NCBI RefSeq assembly: GCF_902859625.1
Contig: NZ_CADIJX010000001.1
Span: 992,001 to 1,056,000, forward strand
DNA length: 64,000 nt
Direction of reading: 5' to 3'
Origin: Achromobacter pestifer
Lineage (GTDB): Bacteria; Pseudomonadota; Gammaproteobacteria; Burkholderiales; Burkholderiaceae_B
In this document: one piece after another, positions 50,651-58,908 of the stretch
Position numbering within the stretch: the first letter of the stretch is position 1
Layout of the letters: every line of letters starts with the position of its first letter
The notes under the pieces: generated by a model
What the model saw: the letters and a program-made list of their open reading frames with translations, nothing else
Told to the model about the DNA's origin: nothing
The model's database searches: none
Program-made: the position numbers and the translations under genes

Positions 50651-50699
50651 ATATTATTCTCGATAATATCGGATTATCTATTTACCTGGAAATAGATAA
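50651..50699. promoter_or_regulatory. Two strong palindromes between LysR and channel genes
   Basis: ATATTAT-TCTCG-ATAATAT at 50651-50669, then TTATCTATTT (50674-50683) and AAATAGATAA (50690-50699), ten-base perfect arms around ACCTGG. The first fits a LysR site; the second is long enough to form a hairpin in a channel-gene transcript starting upstream of it. Confidence 0.55.
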
Positions 50700-50734
50700 G
50701 CTCTGTTTCTTCCAGAAGCCCGGAGCATCCCGCT

Positions 50735-51724
50735 GTGTCCACGCTGTCGAGTTCAAGCCCGCGATCCTTGCCAGGGAACGTCTCCATCAGAAACCTGCCC
50801 GTCAACCTGTTTGCGTCGGTGATGGGCATCGCGGGGCTCTCCATCGCGTGGCGCCAGGCCAGCCTGGAGTTCGGTGTCAGCCCCCTGATTGCAGAAGCCG
50901 TCGGCATTGCCGCGCTAGCCGTTTTTGCCGTGCTCGCCATGGGCTATCTGGCCAAGGCCGTTCTGCATCCCGATGCCGTGCTGATGGAATATCGCCACCC
51001 GGTTGCCGGCAACTTCTTCGGCACCATCACCATCGCCATTCTGCTGTTGTCCGCCGTCATCGCGCCGTTCAATCAAGCCTTGGCCGAAGGGGTCTGGACG
51101 GTGGGTGCTGCGCTGACCGTCGCGCTGAGTTTCGTGATCGCCAGCCGGCTGTTGAAAGGCAAGATCGACGCGGCGCACGCCGTCCCTGCCTGGTTCATTC
51201 CGGGCGTGGCCACGCTGGATATCGCAGTGACCGGCGGGACCATGCCGATGCCGTGGGCCCATGAAGTCAACCTGTTCGCCCTGGCGGTGGGAACCATGAT
51301 CGCCCTGCTGTTCTTTACGATGATCATGTCCCGCATGATTCATCACGAGCCCCTGCCCGCCAGCATGGTCCCGTCACTGTTGATCCTGATGGCGCCCTTC
51401 GCGGTCGGCTTTCTTGCCTACACCAGCTTCACCCAGCGCGTGGACACCTTCGCCGGGCTGCTGTTTTACTTTGGCCTTTTCATTTTCCTGGCGCTGGCGC
51501 CGAAGGTGTTCCGCCGGGGCATTCCCTTTGCTTCGGGCTGGTGGGCGATCAGTTTTCCCATGGCGGCGCTGGCCAGCGCCGCACTGAAATACGCGGCGTT
51601 CGTCCAGGCATGGCCCATCCAGGCGGTCGCCATCCTGTTGCTGGCCTTGCTAAGCCTGGCGATCGTGGTGCTCTTCATCAAGACGCTGCACATTCTTTTC
51701 AATGGCCGGCTGCTGGCCGCCTGA
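50735..51724 (+). CDS. SLAC1/TehA-family anion channel (TDT family)
   Basis: A 329-residue inner-membrane protein with ten predicted helices. LPVNLFASVMGIAGLSIAWR is the first TDT motif (compare TehA), and GNFFGTITIAILLLS the next. Members transport tellurite-related oxyanions, dicarboxylates, or act as anion channels. The GTG start is preceded by GGAG nine bases upstream; no ATG occurs near the conserved beginning. The LysR gene diverges from it. The mug gene follows after 11 bases. Confidence 0.87.
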   Translation: MSTLSSSSPRSLPGNVSIRNLPVNLFASVMGIAGLSIAWRQASLEFGVSPLIAEAVGIAALAVFAVLAMGYLAKAVLHPDAVLMEYRHPVAGNFFGTITIAILLLSAVIAPFNQALAEGVWTVGAALTVALSFVIASRLLKGKIDAAHAVPAWFIPGVATLDIAVTGGTMPMPWAHEVNLFALAVGTMIALLFFTMIMSRMIHHEPLPASMVPSLLILMAPFAVGFLAYTSFTQRVDTFAGLLFYFGLFIFLALAPKVFRRGIPFASGWWAISFPMAALASAALKYAAFVQAWPIQAVAILLLALLSLAIVVLFIKTLHILFNGRLLAA

Positions 51725-51735
51725 AGCGATCCCTC

Positions 51736-52266
51736 ATGCATATGCTGGCCCCCAGCCCACCCCCGCCGCCCGGCCTGCCCGACCTCTTGGCCGAAGGTTT
51801 GGCCGTGGTGTTTTGCGGGATCAATCCCGGTCTACGCGCCGCCGCAAGCGGCCATCATTTCGACGGGGCCAACAACCGCTTTTGGCGTGTGCTGCATCTT
51901 GCCGGTTTCACTCCCCAGCAAATCCGTCCCGCCAACGATCGGGATCTGTTGGCCCATCGCTGTGGATTGACGGCAGCGGTGGGCCGCGCGACGGCACGCG
52001 CCGACCAACTATCGCAGCAGGAACTGCTGAACGCCGGAGCGGCGCTGCGGCTGAAAATCGAACACTACCGCCCTGCGCATGTCGCCTTCCTGGGCAAAGC
52101 CGCCTACGCGGCCATTTCCAACCAGCGCCAAGTCTTGTGGGGACGCCAGGCCGAGCCATTCGGCGGCGCGCACGCATGGGTGCTGCCAAATCCCAGCGGA
52201 CTCAACCGGTCATTCAGCGTGAATGAGTTGGTCGACGCCTATCGGCAGTTGTTCTTGGCGTTATAA
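51736..52266 (+). CDS. mug: G/U mismatch-specific uracil-DNA glycosylase
   Basis: A 176-residue DNA repair enzyme that removes uracil or ethenocytosine opposite guanine. The catalytic motif is GINPGLRAA (residues 28-36, with the Asn that activates water), and the wedge motif NPSGLNRSF sits near residue 152. Length matches MUG. The ATG at 51736 follows the channel gene closely; a second Met two codons later is possible. Functional connection with the channel is unlikely; the link is just adjacency. Confidence 0.9.
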   Translation: MHMLAPSPPPPPGLPDLLAEGLAVVFCGINPGLRAAASGHHFDGANNRFWRVLHLAGFTPQQIRPANDRDLLAHRCGLTAAVGRATARADQLSQQELLNAGAALRLKIEHYRPAHVAFLGKAAYAAISNQRQVLWGRQAEPFGGAHAWVLPNPSGLNRSFSVNELVDAYRQLFLAL

Positions 52267-52445
52267 AAAAGTGGTCTGCCGCTGACAAAAAATGTGGCAT
52301 GAATAGCCATTCCACTTGGGCCCTAGACTTCCGTTTTTGGCCCTGGGTCTGCGCGGCATCGCCAGCGTAGCCATTCCAGACGGTCGCAGCGCGCGTGCCG
52401 GAGGCTGGGCCCGATCGCTCACCTTCTTGGACACAGGCATCACCC

Positions 52446-53741
52446 ATGACGCACACCGCACAACCTGACCGCCCGCTGCCCGTCGTCAGCGCGCTTTCCC
52501 TGCCGCAGGCCGACCAGGCCATCTGGGCCGCCATTGACGCCGAGCGGCATCGGCAGATGCACTCCATTGAACTCATCGCGTCGGAGAACTTCGCCAGCCG
52601 CGCGGTGCTTGATACCCAGGGGTCCGTGCTCACGAACAAATACGCGGAAGGCTATTCCGGCCGGCGCTATTACGGCGGTTGCCTGAATGTGGACGTCGCC
52701 GAAGACATCGCGATCTCGCGGGCAAAGCAGCTGTTCGGCGCGGGACACGTCAACGTGCAGCCTCACTCGGGAAGCCAGGCGAACCAGGCGGTCTATCTGG
52801 CGCTGCTTACGCCGGGCGACAAGATCCTTGGCCTGGATCTCAAGGCGGGCGGCCACCTGACACACGGCGCCAAGGTCAACCTGTCGGGGCGATGGTTCCA
52901 GACCATAAGCTATGGGGTGGACCCCGCGACACAGCGGGTGGACATGGACCAGGTGGAACGCATTGCCCGGCAGGAGCGGCCCAAGCTCATCGTCGCGGGC
53001 GGCTCGGCCTATTCCAGAACGCTTGATTTTGCGCGCTTCCGCGCCATCGCCGACAACGTGGGCGCGATATTCATGGCAGACATGGCGCACTTCGCCGGCC
53101 TCGTCGCGGGCGGCGTCTATCCTTCCCCCATACCGCATGCCCATGTCACGACCACCACGACGCACAAGACACTGCGCGGGCCGCGCGGCGGCATGATCCT
53201 CTGCAATGACGGCGACATCGCGAAAAAAATCGATTCCGCCGTTTTTCCGGGTCTACAGGGCGGCCCGCTGATGCACATCATCGCCGCCAAGGCCGTGGCG
53301 CTGGGCGAGGCCCTGCAACCTTCGTTCCGGACTTACGTGCAGGCCGTGGTCGACAATGCCCAAACCCTGTGCGACCGGTTGGCGGAAGGCGGGCTGTCCA
53401 TCGTTTCCGGCGGCACCGATTGCCACTTGGGCGTGGTCGATCTGCGGCGATGGGGGCTGGCGGGCAATGCGGCCGAACGCGCCCTGGAACAGGTGGGCAT
53501 TACCTTGAACAAGAACACCGTGCCCTTTGACGATGCCAAGCCGACGGTGACCTCGGGGATCCGAGTGGGCAGCGCCGCCTGCACGTCCCGAGGCATGGGC
53601 CGCGACGAATTCAAGGCGATCGGCGACATGATCCTGACCGTGCTCGGCGAGGTTCGCTCGGGGGCCATCGACCCGCATACCGAGAACACCGTGCGTGCAG
53701 GCGTGGCCGATCTGGCCAAGCGCTTCCCGCTTCCCTACTAG
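52446..53741 (+). CDS. glyA: Serine hydroxymethyltransferase, divergent copy
   Basis: PLP enzyme of 431 residues interconverting serine and glycine with tetrahydrofolate. The PLP lysine is in [13 protein letters not shown]; the catalytic Glu is in NKYAEGYSG; Asp/His in [11 protein letters not shown]; the carboxylate-binding Arg in SGIRVGSAA. All are intact. Several otherwise near-invariant positions differ ([30 protein letters not shown]), so it is probably a second, diverged isozyme, possibly for an alternative amino acid such as a 2-methylserine-type substrate (speculative). The 179-base leader has no riboswitch I recognise, and the ATG lacks a clear ribosome site. Convergent with the CatR-like gene, 12 bases apart. 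Confidence 0.88.
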   Translation: MTHTAQPDRPLPVVSALSLPQADQAIWAAIDAERHRQMHSIELIASENFASRAVLDTQGSVLTNKYAEGYSGRRYYGGCLNVDVAEDIAISRAKQLFGAGHVNVQPHSGSQANQAVYLALLTPGDKILGLDLKAGGHLTHGAKVNLSGRWFQTISYGVDPATQRVDMDQVERIARQERPKLIVAGGSAYSRTLDFARFRAIADNVGAIFMADMAHFAGLVAGGVYPSPIPHAHVTTTTTHKTLRGPRGGMILCNDGDIAKKIDSAVFPGLQGGPLMHIIAAKAVALGEALQPSFRTYVQAVVDNAQTLCDRLAEGGLSIVSGGTDCHLGVVDLRRWGLAGNAAERALEQVGITLNKNTVPFDDAKPTVTSGIRVGSAACTSRGMGRDEFKAIGDMILTVLGEVRSGAIDPHTENTVRAGVADLAKRFPLPY

Positions 53742-53753
53742 CCTGGCCGCCAC

Positions 53754-54644
53754 CTACAACGAGCGGCGTGCCAGTTGCCCCGCCAGCAGCAGCGCCCGTT
53801 CCAGGAACGCCGACCGGTCATCCTTCCGGTAGCTCACGATCACCGGCGACACGAAGGCGTCGCCCTCGATCCGCACGTGCACGACATCCTGCCGCTGCAA
53901 GCGCTGCACTGACGCTGGCACCACCGTCACGCCCAGACCCGCCGCCACCAGGCCAATCGCCGTTTGCAATTCGTTGGCTTCTTGCACGACTTGCAGCGCA
54001 TGGCCTGCGGCCCGGAACAGGCCCAGCACGTGGTCAGCGAAGTTGGGCCGTGGCCTCGCCGGATACAGCACGAAGGGCTCTTGCGCCAAGCGCGCCACCG
54101 CCACGCTGCCCAGGGCGGCTAGCGGATGGTGCAACGGCACGGCGGCCATCAAGGGCTCCGTCATCAACACCCTGCGTTCGATCGCCGGATCGTCCAGCAG
54201 GATCCGGCCGATACCCAGATCAATACGCCCCGCCTTCAGCGCTTCCAGTTGCGGCAAGGTGGTCATTTCCGTCAAACCGACTTGCACCAGCGGGTCGGCG
54301 GCGCGCAATTGGCGGATCAGTTCAGGCACGAAACCGTAAAGGGTGGACGGCACGAAGCCGATGCCGAACCAACGTTGCTGCGTCTGGCCCAGACGGCGCG
54401 TGCCCTCCAACACCTCTTCCAGCCTGGCGGTCAGCAAGCGGGACTGCTCCAGCAGGAAACGTCCGGCCTCGGTCAACCGCAATGCCCGGGTCGTGCGTTC
54501 AAACAGCGGCACGCCCAGCTCTTCCTCAAACTGGCGGATCTGGCGGCTAAGCGGCGGCTGCGCAATATGCAAGCGAGCGGCGGCGCGGGTAAAACTGCCT
54601 TCTTCCGCCACGGCCTGGAAATAGCGCAGGTGTCTGAGTTGCAT
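53754..54644 (-). CDS. catR: LysR-family regulator, CatR/BenM-like
   Basis: A 296-residue activator of the CatR/BenM/CbnR branch: MQLRHLRYFQAVAEEGSFTR and LHIAQPPLSRQIRQFEEELG are diagnostic of that group. In relatives cis,cis-muconate is the co-inducer and the adjacent muconate cycloisomerase gene the target. It diverges from catB at 54752, with a recognition-type element at 54654-54668 near its own start. The gene symbol is by similarity and context. Confidence 0.8.
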   Translation of the reverse strand: MQLRHLRYFQAVAEEGSFTRAAARLHIAQPPLSRQIRQFEEELGVPLFERTTRALRLTEAGRFLLEQSRLLTARLEEVLEGTRRLGQTQQRWFGIGFVPSTLYGFVPELIRQLRAADPLVQVGLTEMTTLPQLEALKAGRIDLGIGRILLDDPAIERRVLMTEPLMAAVPLHHPLAALGSVAVARLAQEPFVLYPARPRPNFADHVLGLFRAAGHALQVVQEANELQTAIGLVAAGLGVTVVPASVQRLQRQDVVHVRIEGDAFVSPVIVSYRKDDRSAFLERALLLAGQLARRSL

Positions 54645-54653
54645 GGCTTATTT

Positions 54654-54719
54654 AGACTTCAAAGGTATCAATCGGAACCCATATAGTCTTGGACTCAGAG
54701 AGAAAGTGCAAGCCATACT
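54654..54719 (+). promoter_or_regulatory. CatR-type recognition site and catB promoter
   Basis: AGACT-TCAAA-GGTAT at 54654-54668 resembles the recognition inverted repeat described for CatR/ClcR regulators. Downstream, TTGGAC (54689-54694) and CATACT (54714-54719) are the best promoter hexamers, with an unusually long 19-base spacer, as expected for an activator-dependent promoter. Confidence 0.5.
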
Positions 54720-54751
54720 GAGGGCATCGCGTAATCTCTGGCAATTAAAGT

Positions 54752-55876
54752 ATGAATCCGGCAAGCATTCTCTCGGTCGACGTCATTCTGGTGGATCTGC
54801 CCACCATCCGCGCTCACCAACTGGCCATGGCGGTCATGCAGCGTCAGACGCTCGCGATCGTGCGCCTGACTTGCAGCGACGGCATTGAAGGCATTGGCGA
54901 AGCCACCACCATTGGTGGCCTGTCCTATGGCGAAGAAAGCCCCGAGGGCATCAAGCTGGCGATCGACACCTATCTGGCTCCGGCGCTGGCCGGCCTGGAT
55001 GCGACGAATATCCACGCGGCGATGCAGCGCCTGGAAAAAGTGGCGCGCGGCAACCGCTTTGCCAAGTCCGCGCTGGAAACCGCGCTGCTGGACGCCCAAG
55101 GCAAACGCCTGAATGTGCCGATGTCGACCCTGCTGGGCGGCGCGGTGCGCACGCGCATGCCGGTGTTGTGGACGCTGGCCAGCGGCGACACCGCCCGCGA
55201 CATCGAAGAAGCCGAATCGCTGCTGCAAAGCCGCCGCCACAATACGTTCAAGCTGAAAGTGGGCCGCCGCGCCGTGTCGGAAGACGTGGCGCACGTGTCG
55301 CGCATCAAGCAAGCGCTGGGTGACCGCGCCCGCGTGACGGTGGACGTGAACCAGGCGTGGAACGAAGCCGATGCCGCAGGCGCCATTGCGCGGCTGGAAG
55401 CGGCTGGCGTCGATTTGATCGAACAACCCATTGCGCGCGCCAATCTTGCCGGCATGGCGCGGCTGGCGGCGCGTTTCGTCGTGCCGATCATGGCGGACGA
55501 AGCCGTGAACGGCCCCGAGGACGCACTGGATATCGCACGCCAGGGCGCGGCCGACGTGCTGGCGCTGAAGATCGCCAAGTCGGGCGGCCTCTATGAGATG
55601 CTGCGCACCGCGGCCGTCGGCGATGCGGCCGGCATGTCGCTGTATGGCGGCACGATGCTGGAAGGCTCGGTGGGATCGATTGCGTCGGCGCATGGCTTTG
55701 CCTGCCTGCCGCGCCTGTCCTGGGGCACGGAACTGTTCGGGCCGCTGCTGCTGAAGGACGACATCGTCGCCAACCCGCCACGCTATGCGGATTTTGAACT
55801 GGAACTGCCCGACGGCCCCGGCCTGGGGCTGACGCTGGACGAAGACAAACTGAATTTCTATCGGCGGGACCGCTGA
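54752..55876 (+). CDS. catB: Muconate cycloisomerase
   Basis: Enolase-superfamily enzyme of 374 residues converting cis,cis-muconate to muconolactone in the catechol ortho pathway. The base Lys is in FKLKVGRR (KxK), metal ligands are Asp in VDVNQAW, Glu in LIEQPI and Asp in MADEAVNG, and the second-side Lys in LALKIAKSGG. The sequence IGEATTIGGLSYGEESPEGI is specific for CatB-type enzymes rather than chloromuconate or other family members. The expected neighbours catC and catA are missing: a Bug receptor gene follows after 84 bases. Confidence 0.92.
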   Translation: MNPASILSVDVILVDLPTIRAHQLAMAVMQRQTLAIVRLTCSDGIEGIGEATTIGGLSYGEESPEGIKLAIDTYLAPALAGLDATNIHAAMQRLEKVARGNRFAKSALETALLDAQGKRLNVPMSTLLGGAVRTRMPVLWTLASGDTARDIEEAESLLQSRRHNTFKLKVGRRAVSEDVAHVSRIKQALGDRARVTVDVNQAWNEADAAGAIARLEAAGVDLIEQPIARANLAGMARLAARFVVPIMADEAVNGPEDALDIARQGAADVLALKIAKSGGLYEMLRTAAVGDAAGMSLYGGTMLEGSVGSIASAHGFACLPRLSWGTELFGPLLLKDDIVANPPRYADFELELPDGPGLGLTLDEDKLNFYRRDR

Positions 55877-55960
55877 CGCGCACCCCGCTTTTCCACGACA
55901 CACGGCCGCGCCCGCCTGACAGGGCGCAACCACAATAATTCAAGTACGACGGAGACAACC

Positions 55961-56947
55961 ATGCGCATGCGCCATGTATTCAACCCCCTTGCCCGTGCCG
56001 CTCTGGCCTTGTCGCTGCTGGGCAGCGCGTCCGCCGCGCTGGCGGACAGCTATCCCGACCGTCCGGTCAAATGGGTGGTGCCCTTCCCGCCCGGCGGCGC
56101 CATGGACAGCATCGCCCGCACCTTGGGCGAATCCATGGGCAAGCAGCTGAACACGTCCTTCATCGTGGAAAACCGCGCGGGCGCCGGCGGCAACATCGGC
56201 GCGGCCACCGTGGCCCGCGCCAAGCCGGACGGCTATACGATCCTGATCGTGGCCAACGGCATGGCCGTCAACCCCGCGCTGTATGCGGATCTGAACTACG
56301 ACCCGATCAAGGATTTCGCCCCGATCTCGCTCCTGGCCGTGGTGCCGAACGTGCTGGTCACCAATCCGGCCCGCACGGGCGCCACCAACGTGCAGGACGT
56401 GATCACCAAAGCCCGTGCGCAGCCCAATCACTACACGTACGCCTCGGCGGGCGTGGGTACGTCGATCCACCTGGCGGGCGAACTCTTTGTCTCGATGACG
56501 GGTGTGGACATGCTGCACGTGCCCTACAAGGGCAGCGGCCCGGCGGTCGCCGACCTGCTGGGCGGCCAGGTGGACTACATGTTCGACAGCATCACGTCCG
56601 CCAAGCCGCACATCGCCACCGGCAAGCTACGCGCGCTGGCGGTCACCACCACCAAGCGTTCGGCGGCCCTGCCCGATGTGCCGACCATGCAGGAAGCCGG
56701 CGTGCCGGGCTATGAGTTGATGCCCTGGTTCGCGGCCTTCGCCCCCGCCGGCACGCCGCCGGAGGTAGTCGCCAAGTTGAACGAAGCCATGCGCAATGCA
56801 CTGGCTGAACCCAAGGTGAAGGCAACCCTGGAATCGATCGGCGCGGAATCGATTGGCAGCAGCCCGGACGCTTTGCGCGACCATCTGGCCAAGGAAACCG
56901 AGCAATGGAAGACCTTGGTCAAGGAACGCAACATCAAGATCAACTGA
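55961..56947 (+). CDS. Bug-family (TctC-like) tripartite tricarboxylate receptor
   Basis: Periplasmic receptor of 328 residues; signal peptide ends SAALA, mature start DSYPDRPVKWVVPFPPGGAM, then FIVENRAGAGGNIG and HVPYKGSGPAVADLLGG. The ligand-loop sequence PPGGAMD is the standard form. GGAGA lies eight bases upstream of the ATG. It is in line with catB, so muconate or a related dicarboxylate is a reasonable ligand guess (inference). Convergent with a GntR gene across a GC-rich hairpin at 56954-56975. Confidence 0.9.
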   Translation: MRMRHVFNPLARAALALSLLGSASAALADSYPDRPVKWVVPFPPGGAMDSIARTLGESMGKQLNTSFIVENRAGAGGNIGAATVARAKPDGYTILIVANGMAVNPALYADLNYDPIKDFAPISLLAVVPNVLVTNPARTGATNVQDVITKARAQPNHYTYASAGVGTSIHLAGELFVSMTGVDMLHVPYKGSGPAVADLLGGQVDYMFDSITSAKPHIATGKLRALAVTTTKRSAALPDVPTMQEAGVPGYELMPWFAAFAPAGTPPEVVAKLNEAMRNALAEPKVKATLESIGAESIGSSPDALRDHLAKETEQWKTLVKERNIKIN

Positions 56948-56953
56948 GCCCCG

Positions 56954-56975
56954 GCGGGCGGCCTGGTCCGCCCGC
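56954..56975. terminator. GC-rich hairpin between convergent genes
   Basis: GCGGGCGG (56954-56961) and CCGCCCGC (56968-56975) pair perfectly around a six-base loop in the 31-base gap between the Bug receptor stop and the GntR stop. There is no T-tract on either strand, so it is at best a weak bidirectional terminator. Confidence 0.35.
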
Positions 56976-56978
56976 GCC

Positions 56979-57704
56979 CTAGGCCGGCTGCGGCAAGGCC
57001 GAGGCATCCAGCAGGTGATCGACGATCGTCAGGATCTGCTCGGCCGCCATCGCGATATGCCGCTCCAGCGCGGCTTCAGCTTTTTCCGGCTGGCCTTGAC
57101 GGCTAAGGGCGATCATTTCCTTGTGCTCATCATGAGCCTGCTGACGGATCGGCGCATTGACGATCTGAAAGCGGAAATAGCGCTCGGATTTTTCATGCAG
57201 CGCGCGGACCATGCCCAACGCTGCCGGCCGTTGCGCCGATCGGTACAGCAGTTCATGCAGCTGCCAGTTCAGCCGTCCCCACTGTTCAGGCGGGGCCGCA
57301 TCCATCTGCGCCACCACCTGTTCGGCGCGATCCAGGTCGCCCTCGTCATGCTGGAGCACCGCCAGACGGAACAGCCAAGGTTCCAGCCGCATGCGGATAT
57401 CGAAAAATTCCTGGACTTCCGTCCGCGACAGCATCGACACATAGGCTCCCCGGTGCGGGATCATGTCGATCAGCCCTTCTGCGCTGAGCTGGCGAATCGC
57501 CTCGCGCACCGGCAGTCGGCTCACGCCCAGCTCCTCGGCAAACAATTCCTGGCGCAGCGCCGAGCCGGGCGGGATCGCGCCGGAAAGTATGCGGTCACGC
57601 AATTCGTCCACCACCAGGTCGACGGCGGTCTTGCGAACCAGCCGGCCGGCGGATCCAGTCTGAGGTTGGGGCGGAGAAACGGAAAGCGGCGAATTCTGGG
57701 ACAC
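56979..57704 (-). CDS. GntR-family (FCD) regulator
   Basis: A 241-residue repressor-type regulator. The winged HTH spans ~25-90 (LRDRILSGAIPPGSALRQEL, ELGVSRLPVREAIRQLSAEG) and the FCD effector domain follows with metal-type His and Asp/Arg (FDIRMRLEPWLFRLA, NWQLHELLY, DEHKEMIAL). A GTG at 57704 with AGG about nine bases upstream is preferred; an ATG at 57749 and a TTG at 57764 are in-frame alternatives without ribosome sites. It is divergent from the DapA-family aldolase gene across a region with repeated TTGGATCC-centred palindromes, probably its operators. Confidence 0.85.
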   Translation of the reverse strand: MSQNSPLSVSPPQPQTGSAGRLVRKTAVDLVVDELRDRILSGAIPPGSALRQELFAEELGVSRLPVREAIRQLSAEGLIDMIPHRGAYVSMLSRTEVQEFFDIRMRLEPWLFRLAVLQHDEGDLDRAEQVVAQMDAAPPEQWGRLNWQLHELLYRSAQRPAALGMVRALHEKSERYFRFQIVNAPIRQQAHDEHKEMIALSRQGQPEKAEAALERHIAMAAEQILTIVDHLLDASALPQPA

Positions 57705-57803
57705 GTGAAACCTGCCTGGTTGGACCGCCCGGCGGACGCCGAGCGGCATGGGAATGCCGGTCAAAACCGTGGTGCCCAGGAAAACCCCGAGAGACAGCCG
57801 GTG

Positions 57804-57845
57804 CCGACAACCCGTTTAATGTGAGTATATTGGATCCATGATCCA
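57804..57845 (+). promoter_or_regulatory. Promoter overlapping a GntR-type operator
   Basis: CCGACA (57804-57809), 16-base spacer, TATATT (57826-57831). The -10 runs straight into TTGGATCC and the inverted pair TGGATC-CAT-GATCCA ends at 57845. A repressor bound here would block initiation. Confidence 0.5.
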
Positions 57846-57848
57846 GTT

Positions 57849-57870
57849 GGTACCGCTGTGCAGCGGTACC
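57849..57870 (+). ncRNA. Perfect ten-base-pair hairpin in the aldolase leader
   Basis: GGTACCGCTG (57849-57858) and CAGCGGTACC (57861-57870) are perfectly complementary with only TG between. Together with the intrinsic terminator that follows seven bases later, it forms a compact structured RNA of about 60 bases starting near 57838. Confidence 0.45.
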
Positions 57871-57877
57871 CGTGGTC

Positions 57878-57901
57878 CGAGGCAAGGTGCCTCGTTTTTT
57901 T
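57878..57901 (+). terminator. Intrinsic terminator upstream of the aldolase gene
   Basis: CGAGGCA (57878-57884) and TGCCTCG (57888-57894) form a perfect stem with a three-base loop, followed at once by seven T (57895-57901). It points toward the aldolase gene, whose start is 82 bases further on, so transcripts from the 57804 promoter should largely stop here unless antiterminated. Confidence 0.75.
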
Positions 57902-57910
57902 GATCTCAAT

Positions 57911-57942
57911 ATTTTGGATCCAATATCCAATAACCAATATCC
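57911..57942. promoter_or_regulatory. Second GntR-type operator cluster
   Basis: TTGGATCCAA (57914-57923) is a perfect palindrome, followed by two further near-repeats of the half-site (AATATCCAAT and CCAATATCC). It shares its core with the operator at 57830-57845 and lies between the terminator and the aldolase ribosome site. Confidence 0.5.
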
Positions 57943-57982
57943 ACCAAAAATAGCGGGTGGATTTCTCATCAGGAGCGGCAGC

Positions 57983-58885
57983 ATGAGCATTCAATGGCAA
58001 GGCGTTTTCCCCGCCGTCACCACCAAACTGAACCCGGACTTCTCGCTGGATCTGGACGCATTGCGCCAAGGCCTGGAGCGCTTGATCGGCAATGGCGTGG
58101 GCGGGGTCGTCATGATGGGCATGGTGGGTGAAAACGCCCAGCTGTCGCCCGAGGAAAAACTGACCGTGCTGCGCACGGCGGTGGAAACCGTGCGCGGACG
58201 AGTACCCGTGATCTCCGGCGTGGCCGAGACCGGCACGGCGCGCGCGGCGGCGTTCGCGCAGGAAGCCGCGAAAATCGGCGTGAACGGCCTGATGGTGTTC
58301 CCGGGCCTGACCTACAAGTCGGATAATCGCGAGACGGTGGCCTTCTACCGCACGGTGGCGCAGGCCAGCCCCCTGCCGATCCTGCTTTACAACAACCCCC
58401 GCGGCTACGGGGTGGACCTGACGCCGGACCTGGTGGCCGAACTGCTGGAAGAACCCACTATTGTCGCCATCAAGGAAGAGTCCTATGACACGACCCGCGT
58501 GACCGATCTGATCACGCGCTTTGGCGACCGCCTGGCAGTGGTGTGCGGCGTGGACGACCTGGTGCTGGAAAGCGCCGCGCTGGGCGTGACCGCTTGGGTC
58601 TCGGGCATGGCGAACGCCGTTCCCAAGGCCTCCGTCGACCTGCTGCGACTGGCGGCCGAAGGCGATTTCGCCCGGGCCCGCAAGCTATATGCGGCGCTGA
58701 CGCCGCTGTTCCACCTGGACACGGTGGTCAAGCTGGTGCAACACATCAAACTGGCCGAACACCTGATCACCGGCAGCGCTGAAACCGTGAAACCCCCGCG
58801 CCTGGATCTGGCGGGCGCAGAACGCGAACGCACCATCGCCATCACCAAACAGACGCTCGCGGACCTTGCCGCCCTGGGCTATTGA
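57983..58885 (+). CDS. Dihydrodipicolinate synthase/NAL-family aldolase
   Basis: A 300-residue class I lyase. The Schiff-base Lys164 is in IVAIKEES, Tyr136 in LLYNNPRGYG; the phosphate/carboxylate loop usually GTTGE is here GMVGEN. In this genomic context (IlvD/Edd dehydratase nearby) it probably splits or dehydrates a 2-keto-3-deoxy sugar acid rather than making dihydrodipicolinate (inference). AGGAG lies eight bases before the ATG; the longer open frame upstream runs through the operator region and is discarded. A Bug receptor gene follows after 23 bases. Confidence 0.88.
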   Translation: MSIQWQGVFPAVTTKLNPDFSLDLDALRQGLERLIGNGVGGVVMMGMVGENAQLSPEEKLTVLRTAVETVRGRVPVISGVAETGTARAAAFAQEAAKIGVNGLMVFPGLTYKSDNRETVAFYRTVAQASPLPILLYNNPRGYGVDLTPDLVAELLEEPTIVAIKEESYDTTRVTDLITRFGDRLAVVCGVDDLVLESAALGVTAWVSGMANAVPKASVDLLRLAAEGDFARARKLYAALTPLFHLDTVVKLVQHIKLAEHLITGSAETVKPPRLDLAGAERERTIAITKQTLADLAALGY

Positions 58886-58908
58886 TCACTGATTCCGGAG
58901 CCGCCACC

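Noticed and set aside
52267-52445. Possible glycine riboswitch before glyA
   Set aside because: The leader lacks the paired GGAGAG/CTCTC aptamer features I know and has no tandem aptamer structure.
54695-55933. A 412-codon frame antisense to catB
   Set aside because: Arg/His/Gln-rich shadow composition; catB on the other strand has every catalytic residue.
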